Origin: Gammaproteobacteria bacterium
GTDB taxonomy: Bacteria > Pseudomonadota > Gammaproteobacteria > JAABTG01
Direction of reading: 5' to 3'
DNA length: 7,218 bases
NCBI GenBank assembly: GCA_030066245.1
Contig: JASJBY010000229.1
Span: 1-7,218 of the forward strand
Numbering within the stretch: position 1 is the first letter of the stretch; each line of letters opens with the position of its first letter. The notes under the pieces are model-generated. The model was not told the origin of the DNA. It searched no databases and saw nothing but the letters and a program-made list of their open reading frames with translations. A program made the translations under genes and the position numbers. This document shows positions 7,111 to 7,218 of this stretch, in pieces.

Positions 7111-7218
7111 CTAAACGTGCGGCACGCCGTCTTGGGAGCCGGGCAGGATCATGCCGTGCCAGTGGATGGACGTGTCCTCGGCAGGGTGATTGGTGACGCT
7201 GAGGGTGACGGTGTCCGC
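7111..7218 (-). pseudogene. Truncated CopA-like multicopper oxidase fragment (5' end outside window)
   Basis: The minus-strand frame enters from the right edge and ends at TAG (7113-7111), giving 35 visible residues. It contains DTVTLSVTNH, then SIHWHGMILPG and QDGVP, the first copper-ligand segment (HWHG) of CopA-type and related multicopper oxidases. These are normally periplasmic, around 500-600 residues long, and used in copper tolerance. HWHG lies in the first cupredoxin domain, so a stop 14 codons after it removes domains two and three and most copper ligands. Downstream sequence in the other two minus-strand frames does not resume oxidase homology, so this looks like a deletion or insertion junction, not a simple frameshift. 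The product cannot be a working oxidase. Identity as a multicopper oxidase is firm for such a short piece; the CopA subfamily is a guess. Confidence 0.75.

Noticed and set aside
7116..7126. CGTGC-g-GCACG palindrome at the end of the oxidase fragment
   Set aside because: Five-base arms inside conserved coding sequence (DGVPH) are easily explained by codon choice.

Overview
The window is high-GC DNA, probably from a proteobacterium, most likely gammaproteobacterial; that placement is an impression from codon use and protein style. It holds two gene blocks that converge on a short intergenic gap, plus a broken gene at the right edge.

Left block, plus strand (1-4061): the C-terminal part of an AddB-like PD-(D/E)XK nuclease runs in from the left edge and overlaps by ATGA with a complete 1054-residue AddA-like protein, a UvrD/RecB-type helicase with a C-terminal nuclease. 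Both nuclease centres and all helicase motifs look intact. The pair should form a helicase-nuclease that resects double-strand breaks for RecA-dependent repair and degrades linear foreign DNA. The visible AddB part has no cysteine, so it cannot carry the Fe-S cluster seen in Bacillus-type AddB.

Gap (4062-4206): a GC hairpin follows the addA-like stop codon. Beyond it, on the minus strand, is what looks like the 3' half of a tRNA (CCA end, acceptor strand, T arm, variable loop, 3' side of the anticodon stem). The tRNA resemblance stops in the anticodon loop. This is the form of an attachment-site remnant left by a tRNA-targeting integrase. Its orientation would place the addAB-like genes on the old chromosome and everything to the right in an inserted island.

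Right block, minus strand (6790 down to 4207): a polytopic membrane protein with a periplasmic sulfatase/LTA-synthase-like catalytic domain, followed 22 nt later by an alpha/beta hydrolase of the proline-iminopeptidase type. They probably form a two-gene operon. The first gene most likely starts at a GTG (6790) with a near-ideal Shine-Dalgarno. Its upstream region (6791-7110) carries a cluster of small perfect palindromes and no convincing gene.

Right edge (7111-7218, minus strand): a fragment of a CopA-like multicopper oxidase with the HWHG copper-ligand motif. It stops soon after that motif, inside the first cupredoxin domain, so it is a truncated remnant and marks a second likely rearrangement junction. 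No integrase, transposase, CRISPR array or complete RNA gene is visible.
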